Assembly: GCA_022701925.1 (NCBI GenBank)
Contig: JAKONM010000205.1
Coordinates: 1 to 54,574 of the forward strand
Direction: 5' to 3'
From: Microbacteriaceae bacterium
GTDB lineage: Bacteria > Actinomycetota > Actinomycetes > Actinomycetales > Microbacteriaceae
Length of the DNA stretch: 54,574 bases
The translations under genes were made by a program, and so were the position numbers. Positions 47,930-54,574 of the stretch are shown one piece after another. The notes under the pieces were generated by a model. The model made no database searches, was not told where the DNA came from, and was given only the letters and a program-made list of their open reading frames with translations. The first letter of the stretch is position 1. Every line of letters begins with the position of its first letter.

Positions 47930-49227
47930 GCGCCCACGGCCCGGTCGATGCCGGAGGCCAGCGCCTGCACGGTCGCGTCCACGCCCCGGCCGCCGACGAA
48001 CGCCTGCTCGAGCCCGTCCTGCAGCACGCTGATGATCTTCGACATGTCGGGTGACGCCACCTGCGCGGAGTCCTCCGCCCGCACGGCGCGGGCCTGACCC
48101 AGCAGCACCGGCGTCAGCTCGGGCCGCACCGCGAACTCGATCCCGCCCTCCACCAGGTCCGCCCTCGTGGGCAGCAGCGAGGCCCGCTCGCAGAAGTCCC
48201 GCATCTGCGACTCCTGCGTCACGTGCTCGAAGAAGGCGGCGATCAGCTCGGCCTTGCCCTCCGCCCCCTTCGTCGCCACCAGCGCGTTGCCGCCGAAGTC
48301 CCCGCCGGCGCGCACGTTGCGGGGGGCCGGGGTCGCGGTCCAGTCGAACTTCAGCGCGCTGTCGGCGTCGGGGATGGCGAAGGCGCCGGAGAAGACCATG
48401 GCCGTGGTCTGGTCGTACCAGGTGTCCGCAGCGTAGGTCGTCGACTTCACGGAGTCGTTGGCGGGCACCAGCCGGTCCGGGAAGAACGAGCGGGTGAAGT
48501 CGACGGCGGTGCGGGCGGCGCGCGAGTCGATCGCGGACGCGGTGAGCGTCTCGTTCAGGAACCGCCCGTCGGCCTGGAACAGCCAGCTGAGCCAGCGGGT
48601 GACGCCGTTGCCCTGCCAGTTCACCGCGAACGGGTACTTCCGGTCCGGCTGCGCGCGGCGCAGGCGCTGCGCCACGGCGCGGAACTGCGACCACGTCCAG
48701 GCGTCGTCCGCCGTCTGCGGCACGGCGCCGACGCCGGCGTCGTCCAGGGCCCGCCGGTTCACGAAGACGACGGAGGTGTCGGTGTGGTGCGGCACCCCGT
48801 ACGGCTTCCCGCCGCTCTGCACGGCGGCCCAGGCCTGGGGCGTGAACCGGTCGGCGAACCCGGAGGACAGGTGCGGCGACAGGTCCAGCAGCTGCCCCTG
48901 CCCGGCGTAGGCGCCGAACGTGTAGTACGGCACGCGGAAGACGTCCGGCGGGTTGCCCGCCTGGATCTGCGCGTCGATGTTCGTGAACATCTGCTCGTAG
49001 GGCACGGCGTTCAGCTCGACGGTCGCGCCCGCGCGCGCCTTCTGGAAGGAGGCGATGGCCCGGCGGAAGCCGGTGAGCTCGGCCGAGGTGCCCCAGGTCG
49101 TGAAGGTGAGCGTCTGCGCGTCGGCGGACGGCGAGGCGCCGGTGGGGATGAAGCCGCATCCCGCCAGCGCGAGCGGCGCCGCGAGGACGCCTGCGCCGCC
49201 GATCAGCTGCCGCCTGGTGGGTTCCAT
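47926..49227 (-). CDS. Sugar-binding lipoprotein of the second ABC importer
   Basis: A 433-residue extracellular solute-binding protein. The N-terminus has RRQLIGG with a lipobox ALAGC (Cys near residue 24) and a short Ser/Ala linker. The mature part follows the family pattern: LTFTTWGTSAELTGFRRAIA, VPYEQMFTNIDAQIQAGNPP and YGVPHHTDTSVVFVNRRAL. ATG at 49227; frames extending upstream look non-coding. The ligand is probably a sugar but not identifiable. No regulator is encoded next to the operon. Confidence 0.9.
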   Translation of the reverse strand: MEPTRRQLIGGAGVLAAPLALAGCGFIPTGASPSADAQTLTFTTWGTSAELTGFRRAIASFQKARAGATVELNAVPYEQMFTNIDAQIQAGNPPDVFRVPYYTFGAYAGQGQLLDLSPHLSSGFADRFTPQAWAAVQSGGKPYGVPHHTDTSVVFVNRRALDDAGVGAVPQTADDAWTWSQFRAVAQRLRRAQPDRKYPFAVNWQGNGVTRWLSWLFQADGRFLNETLTASAIDSRAARTAVDFTRSFFPDRLVPANDSVKSTTYAADTWYDQTTAMVFSGAFAIPDADSALKFDWTATPAPRNVRAGGDFGGNALVATKGAEGKAELIAAFFEHVTQESQMRDFCERASLLPTRADLVEGGIEFAVRPELTPVLLGQARAVRAEDSAQVASPDMSKIISVLQDGLEQAFVGGRGVDATVQALASGIDRAVGA

Positions 49228-49321
49228 GGCGTCAGTGTTCCGACCGCGGGCTGGCAGCGCGGGGGAGCGGCCGCGCATCGGCGGCGCGCTCACATGCGAC
49301 GGGGGCGGACCCGGCGCCGGA

Positions 49322-49699
49322 TCAGTCCCGCAGCTGCGCCAGCAGGGCCGCCCCGTCGTCGGAGCCCGCGTGCTCGACCAGGCGTCCGGCGTGCACGCGG
49401 AAGAAGCCGAACTCGGCGACCCCGACGTGCCGCCCCGTCGCCCGGACGCCCCGCCAGTCGCCGCGATGGGTGCCGCGGGTGCGCAGGTGCGCCGCCAGCC
49501 GGTCCTCCTCCACCAGCACCGCGATGCGCTTCCACCGGTGGTCGGGGAAGGCGGTCAGCAGCTCGTCGAGGTCGCGCAGCCAGGCGTCGGCGCCGCGGGG
49601 CCGGCCGGCCCGGCGCACGTCCGTGGCCAGCAGCCCGCCGACCCGGACCAGGTCGTGGCTGTTGCAGGCGTCCAGCCAGTCGTCGAACCAGTCGCGCAC
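49322..49699 (-). CDS. SnoaL-like (NTF2-fold) protein
   Basis: 125 residues of the SnoaL/ester-cyclase type NTF2-like fold: VRDWFDDWLDACNSHD, DELLTAFPDHRWKRIAVLVE, RTRGTHRGDWRGVRATGRHV and FGFFRVHAGRLVEHAG. These small cone-shaped domains serve in many cyclase, isomerase or binding roles. The start is uncertain: GTG at 49699, or a CTG at 49714 that overlaps the stop of the small zinc-ribbon gene upstream. Probably translated together with it. Confidence 0.82.
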   Translation of the reverse strand: MRDWFDDWLDACNSHDLVRVGGLLATDVRRAGRPRGADAWLRDLDELLTAFPDHRWKRIAVLVEEDRLAAHLRTRGTHRGDWRGVRATGRHVGVAEFGFFRVHAGRLVEHAGSDDGAALLAQLRD

Positions 49700-49710
49700 C
49701 GCGTCGGGGT

Positions 49711-49839
49711 TCAGCGGGCGACCTCCGCGCCGTGGATCGGGCACCGCGGGCCGACGATGGTGGGGAAGAGCGGGCTGCCGCAGGTGCCGCAGAGCGGGCG
49801 GGCTGCGGTCGTGGAACGACCCTCGACGGTGAGCGACAT
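49711..49839 (-). CDS. Micro zinc-ribbon protein (42 residues)
   Basis: Only 42 codons: MSLTVEGRSTTAARPL, then CGTCGSPLFPTIVG and PRCPIHGAEVAR. Three Cys and one His in the pattern C-x2-C-x(12)-C-x2-H can form a small zinc ribbon. The stop codon overlaps a possible CTG start of the SnoaL-like gene. The ATG is preceded by TGGAG. It is below usual gene-finder length limits. Function unknown. Confidence 0.6.
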   Translation of the reverse strand: MSLTVEGRSTTAARPLCGTCGSPLFPTIVGPRCPIHGAEVAR

Positions 49840-49927
49840 GCTCCAGATGATGAGGGATCAGTCCGTGAGGCGGCCGCTCGTGCGCCTCGCATCGGCTGTG
49901 ACCGCCGCTTCCCCGCATCCCGGCCGG

Positions 49928-50665
49928 TCAGGCGGAGAAGACGGCCGCGACGCCCCAGCGCACGCCGTCGGGCGCCACCACCAGCAGCGTGCCGGGCCGG
50001 CGCCCGGGCGCCCAGTCGACCGAGGCGGAGGTCAGCGCGCCCGCCCGCTGCAGCGCGCTGCGGGATCCGGCGACCGCGTCGCCGCCCGCGCCCGGGGACG
50101 CGTCCACCAGGGTCCAGGTCAGCCGCGCGTCGACGGCCGTGACGACCAGCACCGTCACGTGCCCGCCGTCCTGCCCGATCGAGGGCGGGTCCAGCCGCAG
50201 CGTCCGGCTGCCGGAGCCGGCGAACTCCAGGGTGTCCGAGCGGGTCGCCCGCCCCAGCACGCCGGGCAGCCGCCGCGCGTTGCGGTCGAGCCAGCCCGAC
50301 ACGCCGGCCCGGCCGGCGGCGGTCAGCGCCCGCACGAAGCCGTTGCGGTCCGCGGTGCCCGTGCGCACGACCGTCTCGACCGCGGCGGGGGTGCTCGCGG
50401 AGGCGGTCGGCGCCGGCCCGTCCGAGGCCGGCCGCGGCAGGACCGCAGCCGCGGCGAGCGCGGCGGCGGCGACGGCGACGAGTGCCGCGCCCGCCCGGCG
50501 CCGGGCGCGGGACGGGCGCGTCGGCGGCTCCGTCCCCGGTGCGCCCGGCTCGGGCTCGGGCGACGCGCTCCGCCCGCGGGAGTAGGCGGCCACGTCCTCG
50601 TCGGAGGCGCCGGGCCGGTACAGGCGCCGGCGCAGCGCCTCCTCCTGCTCGTCCGGAGGGGTCAC
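49928..50665 (-). CDS. LYRP-family membrane protein H
   Basis: 245 residues, GTG start at 50665. The motif ALRRRLYRPGASDEDVAAY begins near residue 9. One membrane helix at about 57-75 (GAALVAVAAAALAAAAVL). The outer domain has FAGSGSRTLRLDPPS in the place of the HGxG segment and ends VVAPDGVRWGVAAVFSA. The gene begins seven bases after the lipid kinase stop on the same strand, suggesting co-transcription. Function unknown. Confidence 0.82.
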   Translation of the reverse strand: MTPPDEQEEALRRRLYRPGASDEDVAAYSRGRSASPEPEPGAPGTEPPTRPSRARRRAGAALVAVAAAALAAAAVLPRPASDGPAPTASASTPAAVETVVRTGTADRNGFVRALTAAGRAGVSGWLDRNARRLPGVLGRATRSDTLEFAGSGSRTLRLDPPSIGQDGGHVTVLVVTAVDARLTWTLVDASPGAGGDAVAGSRSALQRAGALTSASVDWAPGRRPGTLLVVAPDGVRWGVAAVFSA

Positions 50666-50672
50666 CCGCGAG

Positions 50673-51581
50673 TCACCCGGTCGTGTCCGACGGGAACGCC
50701 TTCGGCACGACGACCTTCAGCGCCTCCAGGTCGATCGACAGGTCGACGGGGGTCCTGGCCCGCACCTCGCCGTCCAGCTCGACGTCCTGCGGCGGCACCG
50801 CCGTCAGCCGCGCCCGCTGGACGCTCGTCGAGTTGACGTCGGTCAGGGTGCGCGGCCGGCCCAGCGCCATCAGCAGCAGGCTGCGCAGCAGCTCGAGGCG
50901 GCGGTGGTCGCCCAGGTGGAACACGACGAGCCGGTCGTCGTCGGGGTCGATGCCGTCGCCGATCAGCATCCCGCCGTGGAAGCGGCCGTTCGCGACGATC
51001 AGCTGGTGGGTGCGGTAGGCCACGACGCCCCGCTCGGTCTCCAGCGAGGTGACGACCGCCCGGTGCCGCACCAGGGCGACCAGCCCGGTCAGCCCGTAGG
51101 CGGCGCGACCGAGCACCTTCTTCAACCCCGGGGGCACGCTCTGCGCCACGGCCACCGAGATGCCGACGGTCGCCACGTTGGCGAAGTGCTCGTCACCCGC
51201 CAGCCCCAGGTCGACGTCCGTGATCACCCCTCGGGCGATCAGCGCGAGGGCGGCGTCCGCGTCCATGGGCAGGCCCAGCGAGCGGGCGAAGTTGTTGGTG
51301 GTGCCGGTGGGCACCAGCCCCAGCACGGCGTCGCGGTGGGCGAACCGGCCGACGGCGGAGGAGACGGTGCCGTCCCCGCCGGCCAGCACGACCACGTCGG
51401 GCCCGTCGGCGATGGCCGCGTCCACCACGGCGCGCAGGTCGTCCTCGATCCGCCGCACCCCGATCAGGCGCAGGCCCGCCCGCTCGAAGCGCGCCTCCGC
51501 GCCCTCCAGCAGCCGGGCGCCGCGCCGCGACCGAGGGTTGACGACCAGGACGGCGGAGCGGCGTGCGGCGGGGGCGGGCAT
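50673..51581 (-). CDS. Diacylglycerol/lipid kinase (YegS/BmrU/DgkB type)
   Basis: 302 residues of the DAGK catalytic fold. It has VLVVNPRSRRGARLLEG at the N-terminus, the nucleotide motif VLAGGDGTVSSAVGRF, GLVPTGTTNNFARSLGLP and the acidic metal residues of GDGIDPDDDRLVV. It would phosphorylate diacylglycerol or a related lipid for phospholipid recycling. ATG at 51581 has CAGCCT seven bases upstream. LYRP gene H follows directly. Confidence 0.92.
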   Translation of the reverse strand: MPAPAARRSAVLVVNPRSRRGARLLEGAEARFERAGLRLIGVRRIEDDLRAVVDAAIADGPDVVVLAGGDGTVSSAVGRFAHRDAVLGLVPTGTTNNFARSLGLPMDADAALALIARGVITDVDLGLAGDEHFANVATVGISVAVAQSVPPGLKKVLGRAAYGLTGLVALVRHRAVVTSLETERGVVAYRTHQLIVANGRFHGGMLIGDGIDPDDDRLVVFHLGDHRRLELLRSLLLMALGRPRTLTDVNSTSVQRARLTAVPPQDVELDGEVRARTPVDLSIDLEALKVVVPKAFPSDTTG

Positions 51582-51627
51582 GCCGGTCAGGCTGCCAGGG
51601 CTTCCGATGCGCGACCGGTGCGCGGCA

Positions 51628-52398
51628 TCAGGACTTCTGCTCCGTCGGCCGCACCAGCACCTCGTTGACCGCGACGTGCCGCGGCCGCGTGACCATCCAG
51701 GTGATCGCGTCCGCGACGTCCTCGGCCAGCAGCAGCTGCACCTGCTCGTAGCGCGCCGCCTGCTTCCGCTGCAGGTCGGGCGACAGGTGGGTGCGCAGCT
51801 CCGTCTCCGTCGCGCCCGGCTCCACCAGGCCGACCCGCACGTGCCGCTCCGTGACCTCCTGCCGCAGCGACTCGCTGTACCCGCCGAGGCCGAACTTGGT
51901 CAGGGCGTAGGCGGCGGACCCCTCGCTGGCGCGTCGACCGCCGAGCGACGACACGTTCACCAGGTCCGCGACGCTCCGCAGCGGGTCGGCGGCGGCGCGC
52001 AGCAGGTGGGGGAGCGCGGCGTGGGTCAGCCGCAGCAGCGCCGCGGTGTTGATCTCGAGCATCCGCAGCTGGTCGTCCAGCGACCCGTCGACGACCGGGC
52101 CCAGCAGCATGACCCCGGCGTTGTTGACCAGCACGTCGAGGCGCCCGGTCGCCCCGATCGCCGCGTCGACCGCCCGCGTCGCCGCGTCCGCCTCGACGAG
52201 GTCGGCCGTCACGGGCACCAGGCGCTCGCCCAGCCGCTCCGCCAGGTCGCGCAGCCGGTCCTCCCGCCGGGCGACCGCCACCACGGTCGCGCCCTCCGCG
52301 TGCAGCGCCTGCGCGGTCGCGGCGCCGATGCCGCTCGAGGCGCCGGTCACCAGCGCCGTCGTGCCGGCCAGCCGTCCGGCGCCCGTCGTCGTGCCCAT
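51628..52398 (-). CDS. Short-chain dehydrogenase/reductase
   Basis: 256 residues. It has TGASSGIGAATAQAL, VLVNNAGVMLLGP, the catalytic Ser in VNVSSLGG and YALTKFGLGGYSESL (Tyr/Lys), followed by VEPGATETELRTH. This matches the SDR subgroup of YdfG-like NADP-dependent serine/3-hydroxy acid dehydrogenases, but the substrate is not certain. ATG at 52398 has GGAGGAG upstream; a GTG at 52413 overlapping the pdxH stop is the alternative. Confidence 0.9.
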   Translation of the reverse strand: MGTTTGAGRLAGTTALVTGASSGIGAATAQALHAEGATVVAVARREDRLRDLAERLGERLVPVTADLVEADAATRAVDAAIGATGRLDVLVNNAGVMLLGPVVDGSLDDQLRMLEINTAALLRLTHAALPHLLRAAADPLRSVADLVNVSSLGGRRASEGSAAYALTKFGLGGYSESLRQEVTERHVRVGLVEPGATETELRTHLSPDLQRKQAARYEQVQLLLAEDVADAITWMVTRPRHVAVNEVLVRPTEQKS

Positions 52399-52409
52399 CG
52401 CTCCTCCGC

Positions 52410-53042
52410 TCACGGCTGCAGCCGCTGGATCGACCAGCCCTCGCCGGCCGGGGAGTACACCAGGCGGTCGTGCAGCCGGGAGGGCCGCCCCTGCCAGAAC
52501 TCCACGCGCCGGGGCCGCACCAGCCAGGCGCCCCAGAAGGGCGGGCGCGGCACGTGCTCGGGGAAGCGGGCCCCCGCCTCCCGCACGGCCGCGTCCAGGT
52601 CCGCGCGGTCGGCCAGCGGCGCCGACTGGCGGCTCGCCCAGGCGCCCAGCTGCGAGCCGCGCGGGCGGGTGGCCCAGTAGGCGTCGCTCATCGCCGCCGG
52701 AGCGGGCTCGGCGTCGCCGTCGACCAGCACCTGCCGCTGCAGCGGGTACCAGGGGAACAGCAGCGAGACGCGCCCGTCGGCCGCCAGGGCCCGGCCCTTG
52801 CGCGAGCCCGAGTTCGTGACCAGCTCGAGCCGCCCCGCGGTCAGCCCCTTCAGCAGCACGGTGCGGCTGGTCGGCCCGGTGGCGTCCACCGTCGACAGCA
52901 CCATCGCGTTCGGCTCGGCGACGTCCGCCGCCTCCGCGTCGGCCAGCCAGGCGGCCAGCTGCGCGATCGGATCGGGGTCCAGATCGGCCTCGTCCAGCGC
53001 GCCGCGGTCGTAGTCCACGTGCCGATGGATGCTCTCCGCCAT
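52410..53042 (-). CDS. pdxH: Pyridoxamine 5'-phosphate oxidase
   Basis: A 210-residue FMN-dependent oxidase making pyridoxal 5'-phosphate. It shows PNAMVLSTVDATGPTSRTVL (FMN-binding start), the KGLTAGRLELVTNSGSRKGR phosphate-binding region, LFPWYPLQRQVLVDG, WATRPRGSQLGAWAS and a C-terminal EFWQGRPSRLHDRLVY. Length is usual. The start may also be the ATG at 53051. It is divergent from the unknown gene at 53097. The last base triplet overlaps a possible SDR start. Confidence 0.94.
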   Translation of the reverse strand: MAESIHRHVDYDRGALDEADLDPDPIAQLAAWLADAEAADVAEPNAMVLSTVDATGPTSRTVLLKGLTAGRLELVTNSGSRKGRALAADGRVSLLFPWYPLQRQVLVDGDAEPAPAAMSDAYWATRPRGSQLGAWASRQSAPLADRADLDAAVREAGARFPEHVPRPPFWGAWLVRPRRVEFWQGRPSRLHDRLVYSPAGEGWSIQRLQP

Positions 53043-53096
53043 GGCCCCCATCGTGGCACTCAGCGCCTTCGCGGCCGGCCGGGTCAGGCTGGCGCG

Positions 53097-53558
53097 GTGC
53101 GCGCAGCCCCCACCGCGGACCGGTTCCTGGCCGGCTTCGCCGACCAGCGCCGCGCGGCGACGCCCGCCCAGCGGGTCGCCGCCCTGGACCGCATCCTCTG
53201 CGACCTGCGCCTGGCCGTCGAGCTGGAGGGTGAGGCGCTGCTGGACGACGACGGCGCGGTGCTGCTGGCCGCCGAGCGGCAGTTCGAGCGGCCCGGCGCC
53301 GTCGGCCGGGTGCTCGGCACCGCCGACCTGGCCCGGGTGCTGGAGCGCTACGCGGCGGACCCGCTCTACCGCCCCGACGACGCCGCGGACGCCCGCCTGC
53401 GCGTGGAGACGTGCGGCGCGCTGCTGCGCCGCCTCGCCGCGGAGCCCGACCTCGAGGGCCGGGCCCGCCTGCTGCGCCGCACGGACGAGGCGATCCGCAT
53501 CGAGGCGGGCGCGATCGGTCCGCTGCGGCGCCTGCGCCCGCGCCGCACGAGGTCCTGA
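53097..53558 (+). CDS. Unrecognised helical protein, paralogue of 43442-43906
   Basis: 153 residues, all helical. It has FLAGFADQRRAATPAQRV, LRLAVELEGEALLDD, LLAAERQFERPGAVGRVLG and VLERYAADPLYRP. Alignment with 43442-43906 keeps FADxRR, the ERQF/GAV centre and VLE at similar spacing, in unrelated genomic surroundings. GTG at 53097 with CAGGCT exactly six bases upstream. No membrane helix or metal motif. Function unknown. Confidence 0.75.
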   Translation: MRAAPTADRFLAGFADQRRAATPAQRVAALDRILCDLRLAVELEGEALLDDDGAVLLAAERQFERPGAVGRVLGTADLARVLERYAADPLYRPDDAADARLRVETCGALLRRLAAEPDLEGRARLLRRTDEAIRIEAGAIGPLRRLRPRRTRS

Positions 53559-53580
53559 CGCGGGCACGCGCCGCCTGACG

Positions 53581-53636
53581 CGACGGCCAGCGGCTGATCC
53601 GACGCCTCGCCCGGTCGTTCCAGCCGCTGCGCGTCG
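53581..53636 (+). repeat. 56-bp hairpin repeat, copy 3
   Basis: Arms CGACGGCCAGCGGCT (53581-53595) and AGCCGCTGCGCGTCG (53622-53636), with the core CGACGCCTCGCC at 53600-53611. Same length and orientation as copy 1. It lies 23 bases downstream of the unknown gene at 53097 and before the small minus-strand gene. Confidence 0.88.
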
Positions 53637-53682
53637 AGTCAGGAGCACGCCCGCCGACCCGCTGACGTGCCGCGGCGCGGCC

Positions 53683-53877
53683 TCAGTCCGCCTCGCGCAG
53701 CTCCCACGGCACCTCGCCGACCAGCACGACCGGCTGCTCCGGCGGCAGGTCGAACTCGCCGGGCAGGTCGAAGCCGCCCGTCACGCTGTGCCGGCCCAGG
53801 TGCACCGTGGTCTCCCGGCCGTCCCCGGTCCTCGCGGGCTCGTCGCCCAGGTGGTGCTCGTGCTCGAGGTCTCGCAT
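53683..53877 (-). CDS. Small acidic protein
   Basis: 64 residues: a His/Glu-rich start (MRDLEHEHHLGDEPARTG), then a beta-like part (TTVHLGRHSVTGGFDLPGEF) and PEQPVVLVGEVPWELREAD. GGAGGATC lies at ideal distance before the ATG at 53877, which decides the start against the upstream ATG at 53907. No membrane segment. No family recognised. Confidence 0.65.
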   Translation of the reverse strand: MRDLEHEHHLGDEPARTGDGRETTVHLGRHSVTGGFDLPGEFDLPPEQPVVLVGEVPWELREAD

Positions 53878-53924
53878 GGTCCGATCCTCCTCGGGCCGCG
53901 CGGCCACGGCGCGACACGCCCCGC

Positions 53925-53954
53925 GCTCGCGTCGATCTCCCAGCCGACGCGAGC
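53925..53954 (-). terminator. Terminator-like hairpin downstream of sdaA
   Basis: GCTCGCGTCG (53925-53934) pairs perfectly with CGACGCGAGC (53945-53954), followed by a smaller CCGCTC/GAGCGG stem. It lies just past the serine dehydratase stop on the minus strand. There is no T-tract. Confidence 0.5.
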
Positions 53955-53991
53955 CGCTCGCCGAGCGGGTCGGGCGCCCAGCGTCAGCGGC

Positions 53992-54574
53992 TCAGCACTC
54001 CACCACGTTGACGGCGAGGCCGCCCCGGGCGGTCTCCTTGTACTCGTCGCGCATGTCCACGCCGGTCTGCCGCATGGTCTCGATCACGGCGTCCAGCGAG
54101 ACCAGGTGCCGCCCGTCGCCCTGCAGCGCCAGGCGCGCGGCGACCAGGGCCTTGGAGGCGCCCATCGCGTTCCGCTCGATGCAGGGCACCTGCACCAGGC
54201 CGCCGACCGGGTCGCACGTGAGGCCCAGGTTGTGCTCCATCGCGATCTCGGCCGCGTTCTCCACCTGGGCCGGGGTGCCGCCGAGCACCGCGCACAGCGC
54301 GCCCGCGGCCATCGAGCTGGCCGAGCCGACCTCGCCCTGGCAGCCGCTCTCGGCGCCGCTGATGGACGCGTTGCCCGCGCAGAGCGAGCCGATGGCGGTC
54401 GCGGTCAGCAGGAAGCGCCGCGCCAGGTCGGCCCGGGCCGCCTCGTCCCCGTCGGGCAGCCGCAGCGCGAGGGCGTGCAGCAGCACGGCGGGCACGATGC
54501 CTGCGGCGCCGTTCGTGGGCGCGGTGACGACCCGGCCGCCCGCGGCGTTCTCCTCGTTGACGGCCAGCGCGAAC
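53992..54574 (-). CDS. sdaA: L-serine dehydratase (iron-sulfur type), C-terminal part
   Basis: The last 193 codons of the alpha domain; the rest lies beyond the window's right edge. The enzyme deaminates L-serine to pyruvate and ammonia. The three Fe-S-cluster cysteines are visible: SGAESGCQGEVGSASSMAAG, HNLGLTCDPVGGLVQVPC and the C-terminal VVEC; IERNAMGASKAL lies between. The C-terminal tail reaching into the active site (AVNVVEC) matches single-chain serine dehydratases. Confidence 0.93.
   Translation of the reverse strand, partial: FALAVNEENAAGGRVVTAPTNGAAGIVPAVLLHALALRLPDGDEAARADLARRFLLTATAIGSLCAGNASISGAESGCQGEVGSASSMAAGALCAVLGGTPAQVENAAEIAMEHNLGLTCDPVGGLVQVPCIERNAMGASKALVAARLALQGDGRHLVSLDAVIETMRQTGVDMRDEYKETARGGLAVNVVEC

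Noticed and set aside
4965..50665. LYRP proteins as zinc-type anti-sigma factors
   Set aside because: They have the one-helix layout and size of anti-sigma factors, but no H-x3-C-x2-C motif, and no sigma factor gene lies beside any of the eight.
54000..54574. Serine dehydratase as a broken gene
   Set aside because: It is cut by the window edge only. The visible part is intact with all three cluster cysteines.

Overview
The window is very GC-rich DNA with short intergenic gaps, frequent GTG starts, ATGA/GTGA/TGATG gene overlaps, Actinobacteria-type carbohydrate ABC importers without their own ATPase, and a 67-residue CspA. Together these suggest a high-GC actinobacterium, most likely Microbacteriaceae. 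That assignment is an inference from gene content and style; no rRNA or other marker gene is present. I see no tRNA, rRNA, CRISPR array, transposase or prophage gene.

Layout. 1-8381: the truncated first member of a single-pass membrane family (called the LYRP family here), a polytopic membrane protein, a NarL-type two-component system, an SPFH protein, two adjacent LYRP genes, an aldo/keto reductase and a VOC protein. 8449-16107: two SDRs, a stand-alone 5'-3' exonuclease, a DUF4190/MmpS-like protein, a RibD-C reductase, an Old Yellow Enzyme, a DIP1984 protein and an FAD monooxygenase. 16132-28607: an amino-sugar island with a CBM9-like protein, an OGA-type acetyltransferase and an N-acetylglucosamine kinase on the minus strand, divergent from an RpiR regulator, a SIS protein, an NgcEFG-like importer, a GH3 hexosaminidase and NagB; NagA follows on the minus strand. 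An AbiEi/nuclease-like gene between 56-bp hairpin repeats separates nagB from nagA. 28646-36560: LYRP genes, a secreted GH43-like protein, an EmrB-type exporter with its MarR regulator and tandem operators, and a carotenoid oxygenase flanked by two LYRP genes. 36568-41839: a fatty acid desaturase downstream of a DesK/DesR-like two-component system, a zinc alcohol dehydrogenase and cspA. 41979-54574: an alpha/beta hydrolase, a YbaK-type deacylase, two paralogous unknown proteins, DUF2252, a second sugar importer, a lipid kinase, an SDR, pdxH and the C-terminal part of L-serine dehydratase.

How genes work together. The nag island would take up GlcNAc or chitooligosaccharides (NgcEFG), release GlcNAc from them (GH3), phosphorylate it (kinase), deacetylate it (NagA) and deaminate it to fructose-6-phosphate (NagB), under the RpiR regulator. 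Import ATPase must come from elsewhere, as is usual in this phylum.

Most unusual content: (i) eight dispersed LYRP-family genes sharing an N-terminal L-x-x-x-LYR motif, one membrane helix and an outer domain ending in a DG-x-x-W motif; (ii) a roughly 110-bp nested palindrome family built on GCGGATCCGC and CGACACGC; (iii) an independent 56-bp hairpin family with three copies, two of them inverted around the AbiEi/nuclease gene; and (iv) a dispersed pair of unrecognised ~154-residue proteins.
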